This document shows positions 32,942 through 41,938 of a stretch of 64,000 bases of DNA, piece after piece. The stretch is from Brevundimonas huaxiensis (lineage in GTDB: Bacteria; Pseudomonadota; Alphaproteobacteria; Caulobacterales; Caulobacteraceae). Where the stretch lies: contig NZ_JABBJE010000002.1 in the NCBI RefSeq assembly GCF_014218725.1, positions 124,001 through 188,000 on the forward strand, in the 5' to 3' direction. Within the stretch, counting starts at the first letter, position 1; every line of letters begins with the position of its first letter. The notes under the pieces were generated by a model, which ran no database searches, had not been told where the DNA came from, and saw only the letters and a program-made list of their open reading frames with translations. The translations under genes and the position numbers were made by a program.

Positions 32942-33556
32942 TCAGAGGATCTGCGCGGCCTCGTCGAACGACAGGCGCGGCGAGCGTGGAAACAGGTTCT
33001 CGTCCGAGCCATAGCCGAGGTTGAGGATATAGTTCGGCTCGACATGGCTGTCGGGGAAGAACTCGGCCTTCACGCCGGCGGCGTCGAAGCCGGACATCGG
33101 GCCGACATCCAGGCCCAGGGCGCGGGCGGCGATGGTCAGATAGCCGCCCTGCAGCGAGGCGTTGCGGAAGGCGGTCTCTCGCCGGCCGGCCTCGTCTGCG
33201 AACCAGGCCTTGGCGCCCGGCGCGTGAGGGAACAGGGCGTCGAGGTGGTCGTGGAAGTCCATGTCCTGACCGACGATCACCGTCACCGGGGCCTGCTTCG
33301 TCTTGTCGCGATTGCCTTCGCTCATCAGCGGAATCAGGCGGGCCTTGGCCTCGGGCGAGGTGATGAAGACGAAGCGGGCGGGCGATCCGTTGACCGCCGT
33401 GGGCCCGAACTTGGTCAGGTCATACAGCTTGTGCAGCAGTTCCGGCGCGACGGGGCGGTCGGTCCAGCCGTTGCGCGTGCGCGCCTCGGTGAACAGTTGC
33501 GACAGGGCGGCGTCCGACAGCGGGACGTCGCGTTGGTGAGTAGCGTCATAGGCCAT
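32942..33556 (-). CDS. RutE/HadB-like nitroreductase (malonic semialdehyde reductase type)
   Basis: A 204-residue FMN-dependent nitroreductase-fold protein. The patterns [20 protein letters not shown] (about 45-64) and [20 protein letters not shown] (about 135-154) mark the RutE group, which reduces malonic semialdehyde to 3-hydroxypropionate in pyrimidine breakdown. No other rut gene is nearby, so a general quinone or nitro reductase role is possible. It is convergent with the cytochrome c gene. Confidence 0.82.
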   Translation of the reverse strand: MAYDATHQRDVPLSDAALSQLFTEARTRNGWTDRPVAPELLHKLYDLTKFGPTAVNGSPARFVFITSPEAKARLIPLMSEGNRDKTKQAPVTVIVGQDMDFHDHLDALFPHAPGAKAWFADEAGRRETAFRNASLQGGYLTIAARALGLDVGPMSGFDAAGVKAEFFPDSHVEPNYILNLGYGSDENLFPRSPRLSFDEAAQIL

Positions 33557-33711
33557 GGGATGCGTCCTGACTCAAATAGCAACGAGTACAGGTGCCAATT
33601 AGGGCGTTTTGCAACAGCCGCAAGCGCCAATCCCGAAAGGCTGGGTTTCGATATCGCGCACCGCGCACAACCCCTCTGTCGCCCGGGCTTTGTTCGCCCT
33701 ATCTAGAGGGC

Positions 33712-34041
33712 ATGAAAGATCTGACCCAACTGATGCAGCAGGCCCAGGCGATGCAGCAAAAGCTGCAGGACGCCCAGGCCAGGATGGCCGAAACGATCGC
33801 CGAGGGTTCTTCCGGCGGCGGCCTCGTCTCGGTGTCCCTCAAGGGCCCTGGCGAGATTACAGCCATCAAGATCGACGACAGCCTGCTGAGCCCGGGCGAG
33901 GGCGAGATCCTGGCGGATCTGATCGTCGCCGCCCATGCCGACGCCAAGCGAAAGCTGGATGAGCAGAACAACGCCCTGATGCGCGAGGCCGCAGGCCCAA
34001 TGGCCGGGATGAACATTCCCGGAATGCCGAAACTGTTCTGA
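33712..34041 (+). CDS. ybaB: YbaB/EbfC-family nucleoid-associated protein
   Basis: A 109-residue DNA-binding protein. It has the family opening [20 protein letters not shown], a helix, then the strand [19 protein letters not shown] and a C-terminal [11 protein letters not shown]. The dimer binds DNA nonspecifically and is usually encoded just before recR. Here its stop shares one base with the recR start (TGATG), giving tight translational coupling. dnaX, the usual third member of this cluster, lies about 4 kb away, separated by nudC, kdsB, cytochrome c and nitroreductase genes. Confidence 0.95.
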   Translation: MKDLTQLMQQAQAMQQKLQDAQARMAETIAEGSSGGGLVSVSLKGPGEITAIKIDDSLLSPGEGEILADLIVAAHADAKRKLDEQNNALMREAAGPMAGMNIPGMPKLF

Positions 34042-34643
34042 TGGCCGCCTCCGCCGGGCCGGAGATCGAACGGCTGATCTCCCTTCTCGCCAAACTGCCG
34101 GGCCTGGGTCCGCGCTCGGCGCGGCGCGCGGCGCTGGCGCTGTTGAAGCGACGCGAGCAGTTGCTGGTCCCGCTGGCGGCGTCGCTGGCCGAGACGGCGG
34201 AAAAGGTCGTGTCGTGCTCGGTTTGCGGCGCGCCGGATACGCGCGACCCCTGCGCCATCTGTTCGGATGGAGCGCGAGACAACAGTCTGATCTGCGTGGT
34301 CGAGGAGGCCGGGGCCCTGTGGGCGATGGAGCGATCCGGCGCCTTTCGCGGCAAATATCATGTGCTGGGCGGACTGCTGTCCGCTCTCGACGGTGTCGGG
34401 CCCGAGCATCTGCGGGTCACGGAACTGGTCGGGCGCGTCAGGGGCGGGGGCGTGCGGGAGGTCGTGCTGGCCCTGCCGGCCACGGTCGATGGCCAGACGA
34501 CCGCCCACTATGTCGCCGAGCGGATCGCCGGTCCGGATGTGGAGATCACCTCGCTGGCGCGCGGGGTGCCGGTCGGCGGAGAATTGGACTGGCTGGACGA
34601 CGGCACCATCGTCCAGGCCCTTCGCGCCCGCCGCCCGGCCTGA
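34041..34643 (+). CDS. recR: Recombination protein RecR
   Basis: Acts with RecF and RecO to load RecA at gaps. The 200-residue protein has the N-terminal helix-hairpin-helix [15 protein letters not shown] (about 14-28), the zinc-finger cysteines [16 protein letters not shown] (about 59-74) and the Toprim domain [19 protein letters not shown] with GKYHVLGG (about 84-112). It begins on the ybaB stop. The C-terminal segment [19 protein letters not shown] is also family-typical. Confidence 0.96.
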   Translation: MAASAGPEIERLISLLAKLPGLGPRSARRAALALLKRREQLLVPLAASLAETAEKVVSCSVCGAPDTRDPCAICSDGARDNSLICVVEEAGALWAMERSGAFRGKYHVLGGLLSALDGVGPEHLRVTELVGRVRGGGVREVVLALPATVDGQTTAHYVAERIAGPDVEITSLARGVPVGGELDWLDDGTIVQALRARRPA

Positions 34644-34648
34644 CCGAG

Positions 34649-35011
34649 TTAGTTCGAAGGAACCGTCGGGGCGTTGACGTTCGGCGCTTCGCCCGTCGGG
34701 GTCGGCACGGCGCGGCCCGTTTCATCCGTCGGCGCATCGGCGGCCGGCGGCGTCTGGCTGTCGCCGGCGAAGGCTTGGGTTTCGGCGGCGGCCGCCTCGG
34801 GCCCGGTCTCCGCGTTCTTTGAATCGAACGCCCCGTTGGTCACGAACCACAGGCCCAGCAGCAGAATGGCCGCCGCCAGCGTCGAGATCGCCAGGATGAC
34901 GGCGATGCGCGGGTTCTTGCGGCCGCTGCGCGCCAGTTCGGCGTCGACCGGCCGGCCGTCGTGCACCGCATCGGCGGCGGTGTCGTGGCGGTGGGGCTTT
35001 TCCGGGGTCAT
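34649..35011 (-). CDS. Uncharacterised single-pass membrane protein
   Basis: A 120-residue protein I do not recognise. It has a polar N terminus with several His and Arg, one membrane helix (about 37-58, IAVILAISTLAAAILLLGLWF) and a low-complexity Ala/Pro/Thr-rich periplasmic tail. I chose the ATG at 35011; longer frames read through the divergent promoter of rmuC. It is convergent with recR (5 bases apart). No function can be assigned. Confidence 0.6.
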   Translation of the reverse strand: MTPEKPHRHDTAADAVHDGRPVDAELARSGRKNPRIAVILAISTLAAAILLLGLWFVTNGAFDSKNAETGPEAAAAETQAFAGDSQTPPAADAPTDETGRAVPTPTGEAPNVNAPTVPSN

Positions 35012-35131
35012 GAGCGGGTCCTTCGTGCAAATGGCTGAGACACCAACGTCATCGCAACGGCGACGTTCCGGGCAAGCGGCGCCGGAAGGGCCCCGCTTCT
35101 CATTGATGGCGACTCCCGCTAGGAACGGAGC

Positions 35132-36349
35132 ATGAACATGCTTGTGCCGATCCTCGCTGTCCTGGCCGCCGCCTTCGCGGGCGGTTTTCTGTGGGCCTAT
35201 ATGGGCTGGCAGAGGACAAGCGGCGCGCTTGCGGCGGCGGAGGCCCGCATCGATCTGGTCGAGGAAAGCCGTGTGACCATGGGCGAACTGCTCAAGGCCC
35301 AGGCCGCGCAGTCGGCCCAGGTCGTGGCGGATCAGATGGTCAGCCGCGCGACCGAAACCTTTCGCGCCCAGGATCAGCTGGCGCGCGAGCGGATGGCCGC
35401 CCAGCTGAAACCCGTCGCCGACACCCTGACCAAGTTTCAGGAGCATGTCGCCGCGCTGGAGAAGACGCGCTCTGAGGAGACCGGGGGGCTGCGTGAACAA
35501 CTAGCCCAGCTGATGACGGCCTCGTCCGCCACGCGCGACGAGGCGCGCAAGCTGACCGAGGCCCTGCGCGGCAATACGGGCCGTCGCGGCCGCTGGGGCG
35601 AGCAGACGTGCCGTAACGTCCTGGAGGCCGCCGGCATGGCGGGGCGGTTCGATTTCACCGAACAGACCTCCAGCGCCGACGACGAGGGCCGCCAGAACCG
35701 CCCCGACTTCATCGTCCGCCTGCCCGGCGGCGGCATGTTCGTGATCGACGCCAAGGTCCCGCTGGCCTTCGACGACGGAGAGGGCGACGAGGAGGCGCGC
35801 GCCCGCTCGGTCGGCCTGCGCACCGCCGCCAGCCTGAAGACCCACGTGCGCCAGCTGTCGTCCAAGGCCTATCAGGACCAGTTCAAGCCTAGCCCGGATT
35901 TCGTCGTCCTGTTCGTGCCCGGCGATGCCTTCCTGGTCACGGCTCTGGACCACGAGCCGGACCTGATGACCCAGGCCATGGCCTCCCGCGTCGTCATCGT
36001 CACCCCTTCGACCCTGTTCGCCCTGTGCAAGGCCGTGGCCTATGGCTGGCGCGCGGAAGAGCAGGCGGCCAATGCCGACAAGGTCGCCGCCCTGGGCCGC
36101 GAACTCTACAAGCGGCTGTCGGTCATGGGCGGTCATGCCTCAGCCGTCGGACGCGCCCTGGATACGGCCGTCGGCAAGTACAATCAGTTCGTCGGTTCGC
36201 TGGAAAGCCAGGTCATGGTCTCCGCCCGCCGGTTCGAGGATCTGCAGGTCGATCACGAGGGCAAGGCCTTGCCGGATCTGACGCCGGTCGAAACCGCGCC
36301 CCGCGCCATCGCCCGTCCCGAACTGATCGCCGCCGCCAAGGTCGAATAA
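35132..36349 (+). CDS. rmuC: DNA recombination protein RmuC
   Basis: A 405-residue protein with an N-terminal membrane helix (about 3-25), a long coiled coil (about 30-150) and the RmuC nuclease-like core. Core motifs are GNTGRRGRWGEQTCRNVLEAAGM (positions 148-170), PDFIVRLPGGGMFVIDAKVPL (about 190-210) with the PD-(D/E)xK-like residues, and VVLFVPGDAF. RmuC limits short inverted-repeat recombination in E. coli; its direct activity is still uncertain. It is monocistronic here. Confidence 0.93.
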   Translation: MNMLVPILAVLAAAFAGGFLWAYMGWQRTSGALAAAEARIDLVEESRVTMGELLKAQAAQSAQVVADQMVSRATETFRAQDQLARERMAAQLKPVADTLTKFQEHVAALEKTRSEETGGLREQLAQLMTASSATRDEARKLTEALRGNTGRRGRWGEQTCRNVLEAAGMAGRFDFTEQTSSADDEGRQNRPDFIVRLPGGGMFVIDAKVPLAFDDGEGDEEARARSVGLRTAASLKTHVRQLSSKAYQDQFKPSPDFVVLFVPGDAFLVTALDHEPDLMTQAMASRVVIVTPSTLFALCKAVAYGWRAEEQAANADKVAALGRELYKRLSVMGGHASAVGRALDTAVGKYNQFVGSLESQVMVSARRFEDLQVDHEGKALPDLTPVETAPRAIARPELIAAAKVE

Positions 36350-36405
36350 AAAGGCTCGGCGTGGAAAGGGCGCTTGACAGCGTCCGAGCAGGAATGTCAA
36401 TGTAG

Positions 36406-36422
36406 CTTGTCAATAGGACAAG
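36406..36422 (+). promoter_or_regulatory. Perfect palindrome in the promoter of the XRE-regulated membrane operon
   Basis: CTTGTC (36406-36411) and GACAAG (36417-36422) flank 5 bases and end 12 bases before the ATG at 36435. A TTGACA -35-like hexamer lies at 36374-36379, and a direct TGTCAAT repeat overlaps the region (36395 and 36408). It is a good operator candidate for the XRE protein encoded by the second gene. Confidence 0.55.
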
Positions 36423-36434
36423 GGGTGTTGACGG

Positions 36435-36893
36435 ATGCGCAAGTGGCGGCCGGTAATCAAGGCGACGGTGATCACGTTCGGCGGCGGCCTGCTGTTCGCC
36501 TTCCTCGGCGGCATCGCGGTCGGCTACGCCTCCAGTTCGGGATGGATCGCGCCCGAGATGGGCGAACTGATCGTGACCGCAGTCTTCGCCGCCGCCATCA
36601 TGGCCGGCGCCCTGTGGATCGGCGCCGAATGGATGCGCGTGATCGATGAGGCTGCGCGGGAGGCGCACAAGGCGGCCTGGTACTGGGGCGGCACGGCGGG
36701 CATGTGCGTCAGCGGCGTCGGCCTGATTTTGTCCTCGGCCGGACCGTGGCGCGACATCATCGCGCGCCAGATCGGCTCGGGCGGTGCGCCCATCGACTAT
36801 GTGTCCGCCGGCGCCGCCTTGATGATCGCTCCCATCCTGATCGGCTACACCGTCGTCTGGGTGTGGTGGTGGCTGGCGCGGATGCGGGGCTGA
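36435..36893 (+). CDS. Uncharacterised four-helix membrane protein
   Basis: A 152-residue protein I cannot place in a family with confidence. It has about four hydrophobic segments (about 10-32, 44-64, 84-103 and 122-146) with the last rich in Trp (VVWVWWWLARMRG). It is the first gene of a tight group: the XRE regulator starts 3 bases after its stop, and a second membrane protein follows. Small integral proteins paired with small XRE repressors recur in bacteria, but their role is mostly unknown. Confidence 0.7.
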   Translation: MRKWRPVIKATVITFGGGLLFAFLGGIAVGYASSSGWIAPEMGELIVTAVFAAAIMAGALWIGAEWMRVIDEAAREAHKAAWYWGGTAGMCVSGVGLILSSAGPWRDIIARQIGSGGAPIDYVSAGAALMIAPILIGYTVVWVWWWLARMRG

Positions 36894-36896
36894 GCC

Positions 36897-37103
36897 ATGA
36901 ACAATCGTCTCAAGGTCCTGCGCGCCGAGCGCGACTGGAGCCAGGCGCAGCTGGCCGAACATCTGGGCGTGTCGCGCCAGACCGTGAACGCGCTGGAGAC
37001 CGGCCGTTACGACCCCTCCCTGCCGCTGGCCTTCAAGATCGCCCGCGTCTTCGGCCAGCCCATCGAATCCATCTTCTCGGACGATCAGGAGCCGACGAAA
37101 TGA
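36897..37103 (+). CDS. Small XRE-family (YozG-like) repressor
   Basis: A 68-residue stand-alone helix-turn-helix protein: LRAERDWSQAQLAEHLGVSR then QTVNALETGRYDPSLPLAFK (about residues 7-46). It closes with a short IARVFGQPIESIFSDD segment, typical of YozG-type regulators found beside membrane proteins. It lies between two membrane-protein genes, with 3 bases before it and an ATGA overlap after it. It probably autoregulates the operon through the palindrome at 36406-36422. Confidence 0.85.
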   Translation: MNNRLKVLRAERDWSQAQLAEHLGVSRQTVNALETGRYDPSLPLAFKIARVFGQPIESIFSDDQEPTK

Positions 37104-37750
37104 AGCCTTCCACCCTCTCTCCCGCATCCTGGCCGCGCTGGGTTCGCGCCTTTGTTTTCGGCGCCGTCTTCGGGGTGATCGGTTACGGCGTCGGCGCCTG
37201 GCTGGCCAGGATCGCGCCCGGCGGATTCGGACCGACCGACATGGACTTGCGCTGGTCGGATGGCCTGGCGATGCTGGTCGGTCTGGCCCTGGTCGCGGGA
37301 TCGCTGTGGGCGCTTTACGTCAGTTTGAACCCCGACCGCCTCGGCCGGATGTATAATCTGGACGGTCCCGCCTCGCCGGATGAGACGGCTCTGGCCCGGT
37401 TTCAGGCGCTGGTCATGGGCTTTTCCGGCGTCATCCTGACCCTGCCGGTCGTCTTCAGCCTGGCGGGCGTCAATCCTCTGCTCGGCCTCAGTGCCATCGG
37501 CCTTCTGCTGGTGCTCCACACAGTAATGAATGTGCGCGTCTATCGCCAGGCCGACGAGCTTCTGCGTCGGGCGGTGATCGAGGCGGCGGCCGTCACCTTC
37601 TTTGCGGGCCAGCTGGTCCTGTTCTTCTGGGCCGCCGCCGAGCGTCTGGGCGCCGCGCCCGCCATCACGGCCTGGGACATCTACGCCGTGCTGATGGCGC
37701 TCTATCTGGGCTGCTCCGTGTGGATCAGCGTGCGTCGCGGCCTGGCCTGA
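37100..37750 (+). CDS. Uncharacterised polytopic membrane protein
   Basis: A 216-residue protein with about six hydrophobic segments (about 15-35, 54-74, 100-122, 125-145, 155-177 and 186-208). I do not recognise the family. It starts inside the stop of the XRE gene (ATGA), so its translation is coupled to the repressor. The loop after segment 2 (NPDRLGRMYNLDGPASPDE) is its most polar part. Confidence 0.7.
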   Translation: MKPSTLSPASWPRWVRAFVFGAVFGVIGYGVGAWLARIAPGGFGPTDMDLRWSDGLAMLVGLALVAGSLWALYVSLNPDRLGRMYNLDGPASPDETALARFQALVMGFSGVILTLPVVFSLAGVNPLLGLSAIGLLLVLHTVMNVRVYRQADELLRRAVIEAAAVTFFAGQLVLFFWAAAERLGAAPAITAWDIYAVLMALYLGCSVWISVRRGLA

Positions 37751-37794
37751 TCGGTCCTTCTTCTCCTTCCCTTTCGAAAACAGCGAGACCTCTC

Positions 37795-38757
37795 ATGACC
37801 TTCACCGATCGTCTTCTGTCGTCCGTTTCCAGCCTGGCGCGCGGCGCCGTGGGCGTCGCCGGCGGCCTGGCCCTGTTCGTCGCCATCGCCGGCGTCCCGG
37901 CCGACGCCCTGGCCCAGACCGCCGCGCCCGCCGCGCCAGCGCCGATCCAGGGCGAAGGCCCTGCCCTGTGGGTGGTCAGGGATGCGGATTCGACCCTGTA
38001 TCTGTTCGGCTCGGTCCATGTGCTTCGCCCGACGACCGGCTGGTCCAGCCCCCGTGTCGAGGCCGCCTTCGACAGCGCCTCGGACATCTGGTTCGAGATC
38101 AGCAACCCCGACGACCAGGCCGCCATCATGCCGCTGATCCAGCAGCATGGTCTGTCGCCCGAGACGCCCCTGTCCAGCCGCCTGACGCCGCAAGAAAACG
38201 CCGAACTGGACGCGGCCGCCCAGGTCATGGGCGCCTCGGCCGCCCAGCTTCAACCGATGAAGCCCTGGCTGGCGGCGCTCAGCCTGTCGGTCGCGCCGCT
38301 GATCAAGGCCGGCTACGACCCAAAGTCCGGCGTCGAGCTGGTGCTGAAGGCGCGGGCCGAGGCGGCGGGCAAGCCGATCCACGGCTTCGAGACCATCGAC
38401 AAACAGATCGGCATCCTGGCCGGCCTGCCCGACGATGTGCAGCTGGCTTTCCTGCGCGAGACCCTGAAGGACTATGAGAACGCCGCCACCAAGCTGGATG
38501 AAATGGTCGAGGCCTGGGCCCGGGGCGATGTCGCCACGCTGGACCGCGTCACGATCACGGAAATGAAAGCGGCCTCGCCGGCATTGTATCAAGCCGTTCT
38601 GGTCGATCGGAACACCGACTGGGCCAACCAGATCCAGACCCTGCTCGAAGGCTCCGGAACCGCCTTCATCGCCGTCGGCGCCGCCCACCTGACCGGCGAC
38701 GACAGCGTCCAGGCCATCCTGCAAAAGCGCGGCGTGACGGTCGAAGCGGCGAACTGA
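37795..38757 (+). CDS. TraB/GumN-family secreted protein
   Basis: A 320-residue protein with a signal peptide (about 1-41, ending ALAQ). The TraB/GumN motifs LYLFGSVHVLRP (about 66-77) and FIAVGAAHLTGDDSVQAILQKRG (written as positions about 291-313) carry the conserved His residues of this Tiki-like putative metalloprotease fold. The bacterial function is not established. I chose the ATG at 37795; a longer frame overlaps the upstream membrane-protein gene. It may be read from the same transcript as the XRE operon (44-base gap). Confidence 0.88.
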   Translation: MTFTDRLLSSVSSLARGAVGVAGGLALFVAIAGVPADALAQTAAPAAPAPIQGEGPALWVVRDADSTLYLFGSVHVLRPTTGWSSPRVEAAFDSASDIWFEISNPDDQAAIMPLIQQHGLSPETPLSSRLTPQENAELDAAAQVMGASAAQLQPMKPWLAALSLSVAPLIKAGYDPKSGVELVLKARAEAAGKPIHGFETIDKQIGILAGLPDDVQLAFLRETLKDYENAATKLDEMVEAWARGDVATLDRVTITEMKAASPALYQAVLVDRNTDWANQIQTLLEGSGTAFIAVGAAHLTGDDSVQAILQKRGVTVEAAN

Positions 38758-38765
38758 ATGAAAGG

Positions 38766-38789
38766 AGGCGCGGCGGCGTCGTCGCGCCT
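38766..38789. terminator. GC hairpin between the TraB/GumN gene and tRNA-Gly
   Basis: AGGCGCG (38766-38772) pairs with CGCGCCT (38783-38789) across a 10-base loop. It lies 9 bases past the TraB/GumN stop and just beyond the 3' end of the opposing tRNA. There is no long T-run. Confidence 0.4.
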
Positions 38790-38801
38790 TCGCCGATCGG
38801 C

Positions 38802-38875
38802 TGGAGCGGGCAGCGGGAATCGAACCCGCACGAAAAGCTTGGGAAGCTTTCAGGCTACCACTACATCATGCCCGC
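38802..38875 (-). tRNA. tRNA-Gly (anticodon CCC), CCA encoded
   Basis: On the minus strand the acceptor stem GCGGGC pairs with GCCCGC followed by T-CCA. The D-arm TGTAGTGGTAG, anticodon stem AAAGC/GCTTT around the loop TTCCCAA, and T-arm GCGGGTTCGATTCCCGC are all intact. The anticodon reads CCC, so this is glycine. It lies alone between a TraB/GumN gene and a transporter gene. Confidence 0.95.
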
Positions 38876-38914
38876 GATGGCCTGAGGCCGGTCTATCTCA
38901 AGGCTGAACGGCGC

Positions 38915-39910
38915 TCAAGGTAAGACCGGACCCTGGGCGCGTGCTTCATTCTCGCGGGCATAGCGTTGGGCGATGATCGTGCAGGCGAACAGCTGGATCT
39001 GGTGGAACAGCATGATCGGCAGGACGATCAGCGGGACGGCGTGACCGGCGAAAAGGATGCCGGCCATGGGGATGCCGGTGGCCATGCTCTTCTTGGAGCC
39101 GCAGAACAGAATGACGATCCGGTCGGGGCGGTCGAACTTCAGCGCGCGCCCGGCGAAAAGGGTCAGGGCCAGGACGATGGCCAGCAGGGCGATGTTCAGG
39201 CCGATGACCTTGGCCAGATCCAGCGGAGCGACCTGGGACCAGACGCCGGCGACGACGCCCTCGCTGAAGGCGGCGTAGACGATCAGCAGGATGGAGCCGC
39301 GGTCCACCAGCCCTGTCAGCTTGGCGTGGCGGGTCAGCCAGTCCTTCAGCAGGGGGCGGCACAGCTGGCCCACGGCGAAGGGGGCCAGGATTTGCAGGCC
39401 GATGTCGAAAATGGACTGCAGATGGATGCCGCCATTGGCGCCGCCGATCAGCAGGGCGACCAGCAGCGGCGTCACGATCACGCCCAGCAGGTTCGACAGG
39501 CTGGCGCTGGTCAGGGCGCCCGCGACATTGCCGCCGGCGATGGAGGTGAAGGCGATGGACGACTGCACCGTGGACGGCAGCAGGCACAGATACAGCATCC
39601 CAGTCAGCAGATCGGGCTGAAGCGACCCCCGCATCAGAAAGACCAGGCCCAGCCCCAGCAGCGGAAACAGCAGGAAGGTCGACAGGAAGACCGTGCCCTG
39701 AAGCCGCCAGTGCAGCAGCCCCGCGCCGATGGCCGCCGGCGACATCCGCGCGCCATACAGGAAGAACAGCAGGGCGATGGCGGCCTTGACTACCCCGTCC
39801 ATGACGACGGCCGCCTGTCCGCTGGCGGGAAACAGCGCCGCCAGGATCACCATGCCGATCAGGGCCAGAAGATAGCCGTCGATCGGCAGGCGGGACAGGA
39901 AACGAGGCAT
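38915..39910 (-). CDS. SBF-like (SLC10A7-type) sodium/organic-anion transporter
   Basis: A 331-residue polytopic protein with about ten membrane segments. The internal motifs FFLYGARMSP (about 49-58), LLPSTVQSSIAFTSIAGGN (about 110-128) and FCGSKKSMATGIPMA (about 268-282) identify the bile-acid:sodium-symporter-like YfeH/SLC10A7 group. The substrate in bacteria is unknown. It lies just past acs on the same strand (68 bases), so it could be part of the acetate operon, but that is not shown. Confidence 0.85.
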   Translation of the reverse strand: MPRFLSRLPIDGYLLALIGMVILAALFPASGQAAVVMDGVVKAAIALLFFLYGARMSPAAIGAGLLHWRLQGTVFLSTFLLFPLLGLGLVFLMRGSLQPDLLTGMLYLCLLPSTVQSSIAFTSIAGGNVAGALTSASLSNLLGVIVTPLLVALLIGGANGGIHLQSIFDIGLQILAPFAVGQLCRPLLKDWLTRHAKLTGLVDRGSILLIVYAAFSEGVVAGVWSQVAPLDLAKVIGLNIALLAIVLALTLFAGRALKFDRPDRIVILFCGSKKSMATGIPMAGILFAGHAVPLIVLPIMLFHQIQLFACTIIAQRYARENEARAQGPVLP

Positions 39911-39978
39911 GGACGGCTCAGGCGGCGGCGGGGTGACGCACAGATAGGCGCATCAGCCTGCGCATTGAACCCGCGTCT

Positions 39979-41934
39979 TCAGGCCCCGGCGCGGTTCTTG
40001 ACCAGATCGTCCACGACCGACGGATCCGCCAGGGTCGAGGTGTCGCCCAGCGCGCCGATTTCGTTCTCGGCGATCTTGCGCAGGATGCGGCGCATGATCT
40101 TGCCCGACCGAGTCTTGGGCAGACCCGGCGCCCACTGGATGACATCGGGGGCGGCGATGGGGCCGATCTCGTGTCGAACGTGGGCGACCAGCGCCTTTCT
40201 CAGATCCTCGGTCGCCTCGACCCCGTTGTTCAGGGTGACATAGGCGTAGATGCCCTGGCCCTTGATGTCGTGGGGATAGCCGACGACCGCCGCCTCGGCG
40301 ACATCGTCGTGCAGAACGAGCGCGCTCTCGACCTCGGCCGTGCCCATCCGGTGGCCGGACACATTGATGACGTCGTCCACCCGGCCGGTGATCCAGTAGT
40401 AGCCGTCCTCGTCCCGGCGGCAGCCGTCGCCGGTGAAGTAGCGGCCCGGATAGGTGGAGAAATAGGTGTCGAAGAAGCGTTGATCGTCGCCATAGACGGT
40501 GCGCATCTGGCCCGGCCAGCTGTCGGTGATGCACAGATTGCCGGAGACGGCGCCCTCCAGCGGCTGACCCTCGGCGTCCACGATCTGAAGCTCGACGCCG
40601 GGCAGGGGCAGGGTCGCCGATCCGGGCTTCAGGTCGGTGGCGCCGGGCAGGGGGGTGATCAGATGGCCGCCCGTCTCGGTCTGCCACCAGGTGTCTACGA
40701 TGGGGCAACGGCCGTCGCCGACCACCTCGTGATACCAGCGCCAGGCCTCGGGGTTGATCGGTTCGCCCACCGTGCCGAGCAGCCGCAGCGAGGCGCGCGA
40801 GGCGGCCTTCACCGGGCCGTCGCCCTCGCGCATCAGGGCGCGCAGGGCCGTGGGGGCGGTGTAGAAGATCTCGACCTTGTGCTTGTCCACCACCTGCCAG
40901 AAACGTCCGGCGTCGGGATAGTTGGGCACGCCCTCGAACATCAGGGTCGTCGCCGCATTCGCGAGGGGGCCATAGACCATGTAGGAATGGCCCGTGACCC
41001 AGCCCACGTCGGCGGTGCACCAGAACACCTCGCCCGGGCGATAGTCGAAGACGATCTCGTGCGTCCAGGCGGCCCAGAACAGATAGCCGCCCGTGGTGTG
41101 CAGCACGCCCTTGGGCTTACCCGTCGAGCCGGAGGTGTAGAGGATGAACAGCGGATCCTCGGCATTCATCGGCTCGGGCGGGCAGTCGGCGTCAACCTTG
41201 GCGGCTTCCAGGCCGTAATCGAAGTCGCGACCCTCGATCATCGGCACGTCCGCGCCGGTGCGGCGAATGACCAGGACGGCGTCGACCTTCACCTTCGTCA
41301 GGGCCTCGTCGACATTGGCCTTCAGCGGAATGCGCTTGCCGCCGCGCAGGCCCTCGTCGGCGGTGATGACCAGGTTTGAGCCGCAGTCCTCGATCCGGCC
41401 GCACAGGCTGTCGGGCGAGAAGCCGCCGAAGACGACCGAATGCACCGCGCCGATCCGCGCACAGGCCAGCATGGCGTAGGCGGCCTCGGGGATCATGGTC
41501 AGATACAGGGTGATCCGGTCGCCCTTCCTGGCCCCATGCGCCTTCAGCACATTGGCCATGCGGCACACCTCGGCGTGCAGTTCCCCGAAGGTGATGTGGC
41601 GGCTGTCGGCGGGATCGTCGCCTTCCCAGATGATCGCCGTCTCGTCCTTGCGGTGGGGCAGGTGACGGTCGATGCAGTTGGCCGAGACGTTCAGGACGCC
41701 GTCCTCGAACCATCGGATGCGGAAGTCTTCCTTGTTGAAGGAGACGTCCTTGATCCGGGTCGGCGGAGTGATCCAGTCCAGACGCTTTGCCTGTTTGGCC
41801 CAGAAGGCGTCAGGCGTCTCGCGCGCGGCGATCCGCGCCGCCTCATACGCCTCCCGGTCCATATGGGCCTTGGCGGCCCAGTCGGCGGGGACGGGATAGA
41901 GGGCGGGATCAGGCACGCGAGACGTCTCCGGCAT
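39979..41934 (-). CDS. acs: Acetyl-CoA synthetase (AMP-forming)
   Basis: Converts acetate, ATP and CoA to acetyl-CoA through acetyl-AMP. The 651-residue protein has the P-loop-like motif [20 protein letters not shown] (about 264-283), the adenylate motif [10 protein letters not shown] (about 413-422), [14 protein letters not shown] (about 516-529) and the acetylation-controlled Lys in RSGKIMRR (about 610). It starts 4 bases after the dcaP stop; a TTG start 3 bases earlier is possible. A CrbS/CrbR-like system, which controls acs in other bacteria, lies beside the operon. Confidence 0.96.
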   Translation of the reverse strand: MPETSRVPDPALYPVPADWAAKAHMDREAYEAARIAARETPDAFWAKQAKRLDWITPPTRIKDVSFNKEDFRIRWFEDGVLNVSANCIDRHLPHRKDETAIIWEGDDPADSRHITFGELHAEVCRMANVLKAHGARKGDRITLYLTMIPEAAYAMLACARIGAVHSVVFGGFSPDSLCGRIEDCGSNLVITADEGLRGGKRIPLKANVDEALTKVKVDAVLVIRRTGADVPMIEGRDFDYGLEAAKVDADCPPEPMNAEDPLFILYTSGSTGKPKGVLHTTGGYLFWAAWTHEIVFDYRPGEVFWCTADVGWVTGHSYMVYGPLANAATTLMFEGVPNYPDAGRFWQVVDKHKVEIFYTAPTALRALMREGDGPVKAASRASLRLLGTVGEPINPEAWRWYHEVVGDGRCPIVDTWWQTETGGHLITPLPGATDLKPGSATLPLPGVELQIVDAEGQPLEGAVSGNLCITDSWPGQMRTVYGDDQRFFDTYFSTYPGRYFTGDGCRRDEDGYYWITGRVDDVINVSGHRMGTAEVESALVLHDDVAEAAVVGYPHDIKGQGIYAYVTLNNGVEATEDLRKALVAHVRHEIGPIAAPDVIQWAPGLPKTRSGKIMRRILRKIAENEIGALGDTSTLADPSVVDDLVKNRAGA

Positions 41935-41938
41935 CAAA

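Noticed and set aside
38966-38990. Possible attachment site or prophage remnant at the tRNA-Gly gene
   Set aside because: No integrase, no duplicated tRNA end and ordinary chromosomal genes on both sides.
38966-40243. 425-codon plus-strand frame opposite the SBF transporter and acs
   Set aside because: It spans two well-supported minus-strand genes and has no domain pattern.
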